64,000 nucleotides of DNA. It comes from Gordionus sp. m RMFG-2023. Its lineage: Eukaryota; Nematomorpha; Gordioida; Chordodea; Parachordodidae. Position 1 is the stretch's first letter. Every line of letters starts with the position of its first letter. A program made the position numbers and the translations under genes. Positions 60,099 through 64,000 of this stretch are shown here, piece after piece. The DNA lies in assembly GCF_954871325.1 (NCBI RefSeq), contig NC_088775.1, positions 16,965,561 to 17,029,560 on the forward strand, in the 5' to 3' direction. The notes beneath the pieces are model-generated. The model did no database searches, was not told the origin of the DNA, and was given only the letters and a program-made list of their open reading frames with translations.

Positions 60099-60575
60099 CT
60101 TTTTATTATTATTTTTACCTATTTAATTTATTGATACTCTTTTCAAAGAATTTATAAAGGATAACTTAAATTAATCTATCTCTACTACCATCTATCGATA
60201 TTTTGTGAATATAAAGAATTTATTTTTTAGATAATAAATTCAATTAAAACTCCCATTATTTACAATGAATTAATTATTATGGCATTATGAGCTTGCTGAA
60301 ATATCTAAACCTTAAATTACATTTAAAAGGATAGTTTATTTGGAAAACAATGTGTATGATTGTTTGCAATATATAGATTTGGTCGATGAATTGTATTATA
60401 ATAATTCCATAATAAAAGTATTAATTTTTACAGCAATAAATTTTGTCTTATTTCATCTCAAGATTTAATAGATAACCCCAAAATATTTTTATCCTACCCC
60501 CATTAAGGCAGCCTACCACCCACCCCTTCAAAAAATAGGATGCAAACTGTTCCTACCTCTCCCGCTCATGTAGAC
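60099..60575 (-). mobile_element. MITE with GTCTACATGA end, copy 2, truncated
   Basis: Inverse match to 35280-35786: shared stretches include the terminal TCATGTAGAC with CTCTCCCGC before it, and AAAGAATTTATTTTTTAGAT near 60215. The left end is cut where the 273-bp array begins. The GC hairpin of copy 1 is missing. A further CCAGTGAAAATC-TGTCATGTA piece follows at 60607-60628. Confidence 0.6.
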
Positions 60576-60749
60576 GCTGTATATAGATTTATGATAGATA
60601 TCTACATCCAGTGAAAATCTTGTCATGTAAACAAAAAAAAAATAAAGTATCATTTCAAACACCAAGTATATTGGTCTTTTTTATCAATTTTATATTAAAT
60701 TTTTTATTAACAATATATCTACAACTATTTTAAATTTAATAATATATAT

Positions 60750-62246
60750 TTAATATGATTTTATTAAATCAGACACTTTATCAATAAAAAAAAATAAATT
60801 AGAAGTAATATCATATAATGCTGTTAAGTTTACAATTTTTTTATTAATTATCACATATTTTTTATTTTTCTCCGTAACTATTTCCCCGTTATTGATTTGT
60901 ATAACTTTAAGTTCTGTCAGGCGTTGGTTATCTTTTAAAACGCGAATTAATGAATATATGTCCGGATGAGCATTTTTTGCCATTCGCTTGAGGGAATGGT
61001 GATATCCTTCAAGATGATTATTACTGCGAGGACCTTGAATCTTATACCTAACACCAAACAATGTATTAAATGTTAAAAATATTATAAACTTTTATATAAA
61101 TTGTGAGGAATTAATAAAAATGAAATAATTACCTGGTCCAAATTTGATGGAAAGATTGCATCAGGATTTATCTAGGTAGTATCCATATATATTAAGAAAC
61201 TTAATATTAACGGGTCATTGGCTGCTAGATCTACACAAGAATCACGGACCACTTGAATGTCCTCTCTCTTGCATAAAGGTAATACACTCATCCTTCGAAC
61301 AATAGTGTATACAGCAGTCTCTTCTTTATACTGCTTGACTAAACCTAAATGCTGAACTTTACGCCAAATGGCCTGCGTAAAGTGGAAGAAGCAGCCTAAA
61401 AATAAATTATACAACTATATATAATTTAAACTTTACCCTTTACTAAAATATTGGGAAATACAAATTGTAGAGCAGATATCGCTCCTGCTTCATAGTCGGT
61501 TTGTGCCATTTCTGGTGAAAACTGGATACCATTCAATGTCCCATATTCCACGATTATTTGAAATAGCTCAATATAGGACTCCTTCCTTTTATCTGGAAGA
61601 AGTGCATATATGATAGGGATCATTGTTTGATTATACATGATATGTATAGTATATAATTGGCTAAAAAAACGTGGACATGTGTAAAAAGTCCCATCCATAT
61701 AAATAAATTTTGTATAGGAAGATAAACTGACTAACATGACAGACCCAAATACAATAAGTTTGTTATTATTATTTTTTATTAAGAAGCTATCACCACTGAA
61801 TGTTGTTATCAATTCAGTGGTCAATACAATTGTGTCATTGCTAATGGGAATATTTGGCCTGGTTTGTTTTAAAATACGGTTAATCGTATTTTTAACGGAA
61901 ATAAAAGGTGGTAAGGCTCCTGGATAATTGATTATATCTGGATCTTCAGAGCATTGTTGGTTTAATGCCTTTAGATATATATTCATCCTTGTATCTAAAG
62001 GATTTTGTTGTACCGTTGCTTTTACTGTTTGCAAAGTTTTTAATTTGTGAAAAAGTATAGCATGATTTTGATGTTCATGCATTTTGGATATTGTGTATCC
62101 CTGAATATATTTACACGTCACTTTACAATCAGCTTTTAGACAACGGTAGTAAATTGTATTCCTGTATGTACCGTTATAACGGTAAAGAAAATTTTGAAAA
62201 AAGAGCAATGATTTGCCCTTTTGGCTATCGATAAATGTTGGTTCCT
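60750..62246 (-). pseudogene. MULE transposase with FLYWCH finger, nearly intact
   Basis: A DNA transposase or its domesticated relative. Exon from 62246: FLYWCH zinc finger (FLYRYNGTYRNTIYYRCLKA, then CKVT and a KMHEHQNH His pair). Then NTINRILKQTRPNIP and the DDE core: FIYMDGTFYTCPRFFSQLY (first Asp), MAQTDYEAGAI (second Asp), CFFHFTQAIWRKVQ (conserved Cys/His), and NNHLEGYHHSLKR in the last exon (catalytic Glu). A 41-bp intron (GTAAAG...TTTTAG, about 61390-61435) joins NILVKG to CFFHF. A TAG at about 61172 stands where Trp is usual (YMDTTxINPDAIFP). The join to the last exon (61061-60750) is not cleanly phased. No terminal repeats were found. Confidence 0.8.
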
Positions 62247-62384
62247 CTAAAATATAAGAAAATTTTTAGATGTTTATATAGAAATTTACCAAAAATATGT
62301 ATATTTTCATTAAAATCTATTAGAGATTCTGCAAATCCATAATTATCCATATTTTCTAAAAAATAATTGCCTATATATATAGTG

Positions 62385-62943
62385 ATATATATATTTTCAT
62401 TAAGAATTATTACTTTCTATTTCTGAATTAAGAGGAGATGTATAGAAATCATTTGATATGTTGGGAGCATCTATATTTTATAGATTAAATTGATTTGTTA
62501 TAAAAATGTTACTTTGAAAATCAGGAATATATGAGGAGATATATGAGCAAAGAGGGGATGTGTAAGCTGAATGACTTTGAGTATAACCTATTTTAAAATT
62601 TGTGTTTAGATAATGGTTATATAATATGTTGTAACTAAAATTATAATATTTATTTAAGATTATTTATAATTTTTAACTTGGATTTGAGAGGGTCAAGGAT
62701 TCTCCATGAGATTGAGAAGATATTTGAGATACATCTATTTAATTTATAATTAATTAATATGATTTATAATTTTTAACTTGGATTTGAGAGGGTCAAGGAT
62801 TCTCCATGAGATTGAGAAGATATTTGAGATACATCTATATGATTTTGAGTTTATTGTTTTATAATTATGTAATAAAATATTTTTACCTTGAAAATTTGAT
62901 CTCAGTTGTTCTAAGATAATGTTTGATGATAAAGGTGAAACAT
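62385..62943 (-). other. Small exon-like frames upstream of the MULE
   Basis: On the minus strand, 62943-62887 is bounded by AG and GT and reads VSPLSSNIILEQLRSNFQ. Near 62590-62500 SHSAYTSPLCSYISSYIPDF is readable, and near 62470-62400 NISNDFYTSPLNSEIESNN. The shared YTSPL suggests duplicated exons of the transposase's N-terminal linker. Weak evidence, as the pieces are short. Confidence 0.35.
62661..62842 (+). repeat. 100-bp satellite, two units, first orientation
   Basis: Two head-to-tail units with GATTTGAGAGGGTCAAGGAT at 62681 and 62781, exactly 100 bp apart. They are the inverse of the units in the array from 63251. Confidence 0.9.
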
Positions 62944-62984
62944 CTAAAATATAATAATATATAATTACAATTAAGTTTTACTTT

Positions 62985-63172
62985 GAATTGGTTTACAAGT
63001 GTCTAAATGACATTTAGTTATACTAAAGTCACAATTAATGGTGAGTTTTGCTCTCCCACCACATCTTTTGCGACAATAGTAATATATTGCACTTTTACCA
63101 GATTTGTGCTGTAAATACTGATATCCCAAATATTCTATGTAGTCTTTATTTTTTATTGTTTTCTAAAAAAAA
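62985..63172 (-). pseudogene. Second FLYWCH-type zinc-finger exon
   Basis: After a TTTTTTTTAG acceptor at about 63172 the frame reads YIEYLGYQYLQHKSGKSAIY, then YYCRKRCGGRAKLTIN and ITKCHLDTC: aromatic, Cys-x-Cys and His positions of a FLYWCH finger. It lies upstream of the MULE on the same strand and could be its first finger (a two-finger protein), or a remnant of another copy. Confidence 0.55.
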
Positions 63173-63250
63173 ATTTAAATGTAAATAAAATTTTCATATC
63201 TATAAATTATACATACTTTAATATCTAATTTCCTAAGCTTAAGTAAATTA

Positions 63251-64000
63251 ATTAAATAGATGTATCTCAAATATCTTCTCAATCTCATGGATAATCCTTG
63301 ATCCTCTCAAATCCAAGTTAAAAATTATAAATCATATTAATTAACTATAAATTAAATAGATGTATCTCAAATATCTTCTCAATCTCATGGAGAATCCTTG
63401 ACCCTCTCAAATCCAAGTTAAAAATTATAAATCATATTAATTAACTATAAATTAAATAGATGTATCTCAAATATCTTCTCAATCTCATGGAGAATCCTTG
63501 ACCCTCTCAAATCCAAGTTAAAAATTATAAATCATATTAATTAACTATAAATTAAATAGATGTATCTCAAATATCTTCTCAATCTCATGGAGAATCCTTG
63601 ACCCTCTCAAATCCAAGTTAAAAATTATAAATCATATTAATTAACTATAAATTAAATAGATGTATCTCAAATATCTTCTCAATCTCATGGAGAATCCTTG
63701 ACCCTCTCAAATCCAAGTTAAAAATTATAAATCATATTAATTAACTATAAATATAATAGATGTATCTCAAATATCTTCTCAATCTCATGGAGAATCCTTG
63801 ACCCTCTCAAATCCAAGTTAAAAATTATAAATCATATTAATTAATTATAAATTAAATAGATGTATCTCAAATATCTTCTCAATCTCATGGAGAATCCTTG
63901 ACCCTCTCAAATCCAAGTTAAAAATTATAAATCATATTAATTAACTATAAATTAAATAGATGTATCTCAAATATCTTCTCAATCTCATGGAGAATCCTTG
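63251..64000 (-). repeat. 100-bp satellite array, at least 7.5 units
   Basis: The unit ATTAAATAGATGTATCTCAA recurs every 100 bp from 63251 to the window end. Units are nearly identical; the first has GGATAATCC where others have GGAGAATCC. The array continues past the window. Its orientation is opposite to the two units at 62661-62842. Confidence 0.95.

Noticed and set aside
63251-64000. CRISPR-like array
   Set aside because: Contiguous 100-bp units without spacers: a satellite.

Overview
This is a very AT-rich eukaryotic window. It shows intron-split genes with GT/AG borders, a metazoan-type nucleoporin, an F-box/LRR gene and many animal-type transposons (RTE-like and other LINEs, hAT, MULE, LTR elements), so an invertebrate animal is most likely. 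I cannot place the species. Most of the window is mobile DNA and I read only two certain host genes, both on the minus strand.

Host genes. (1) An F-box/leucine-rich-repeat gene can be assembled from six exons between 33340 and 14546 (about 481 codons). All splice phases agree and the LRR spacing continues across each junction. Its third intron is about 13.8 kb and is packed with transposons. (2) A NUP214-like nucleoporin lies at 55751-51720 as one uninterrupted 1343-codon frame: beta-propeller, coiled coil, then an FG-rich tail. A pair of unrecognised exon-like frames lies just beyond its 3' end (50990-50611).

Layout. 1-3230: decayed hAT, a MITE, a G-run. 3231-13818: a hAT whose two ends are separated by a LINE (plus strand), a non-coding LTR element placed in the LINE's 5' region, and a second LINE fragment facing the first. 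14546-33340: the F-box gene. Inside its intron 3 is a nest: a hAT (17655-26118, 8-bp target duplication) carries a Mutator-like element (17918-25422, long inverted ends, 9-bp duplication) with an OTU protease domain and MULE transposase. That element carries a 2-kb non-autonomous LTR element (20796-22842, 5-bp duplication). The same intron holds a nearly whole RTE-like LINE (26919-30103, 17-bp duplication) whose 5' end is a tRNA-like sequence with A and B boxes. 33736-45330: a hAT graveyard in which one complete hAT (37813-41850) sits inside another hAT transposase gene, plus MITEs. 45360-47726: fossil Ty3/gypsy end with an LTR. 47768-48720: a large foldback. 51221-55751: MITE and NUP214-like gene. 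56206-60575: MITEs, hAT ends, a 273-bp tandem array. 60750-63172: a second, FLYWCH-type MULE. 62661-64000: a 100-bp satellite in two opposed arrays, running off the window end.

Most unusual observations: a perfect match to the histone mRNA 3' stem-loop consensus about 68 nt after the OTU-MULE transposase frame, followed by a second, weaker hairpin of the same shape; a LINE that starts with a tRNA-like pol III promoter; and repeated exon modules upstream of three different zinc-finger transposases. All boundaries and identities come from reading by eye; no database was searched.
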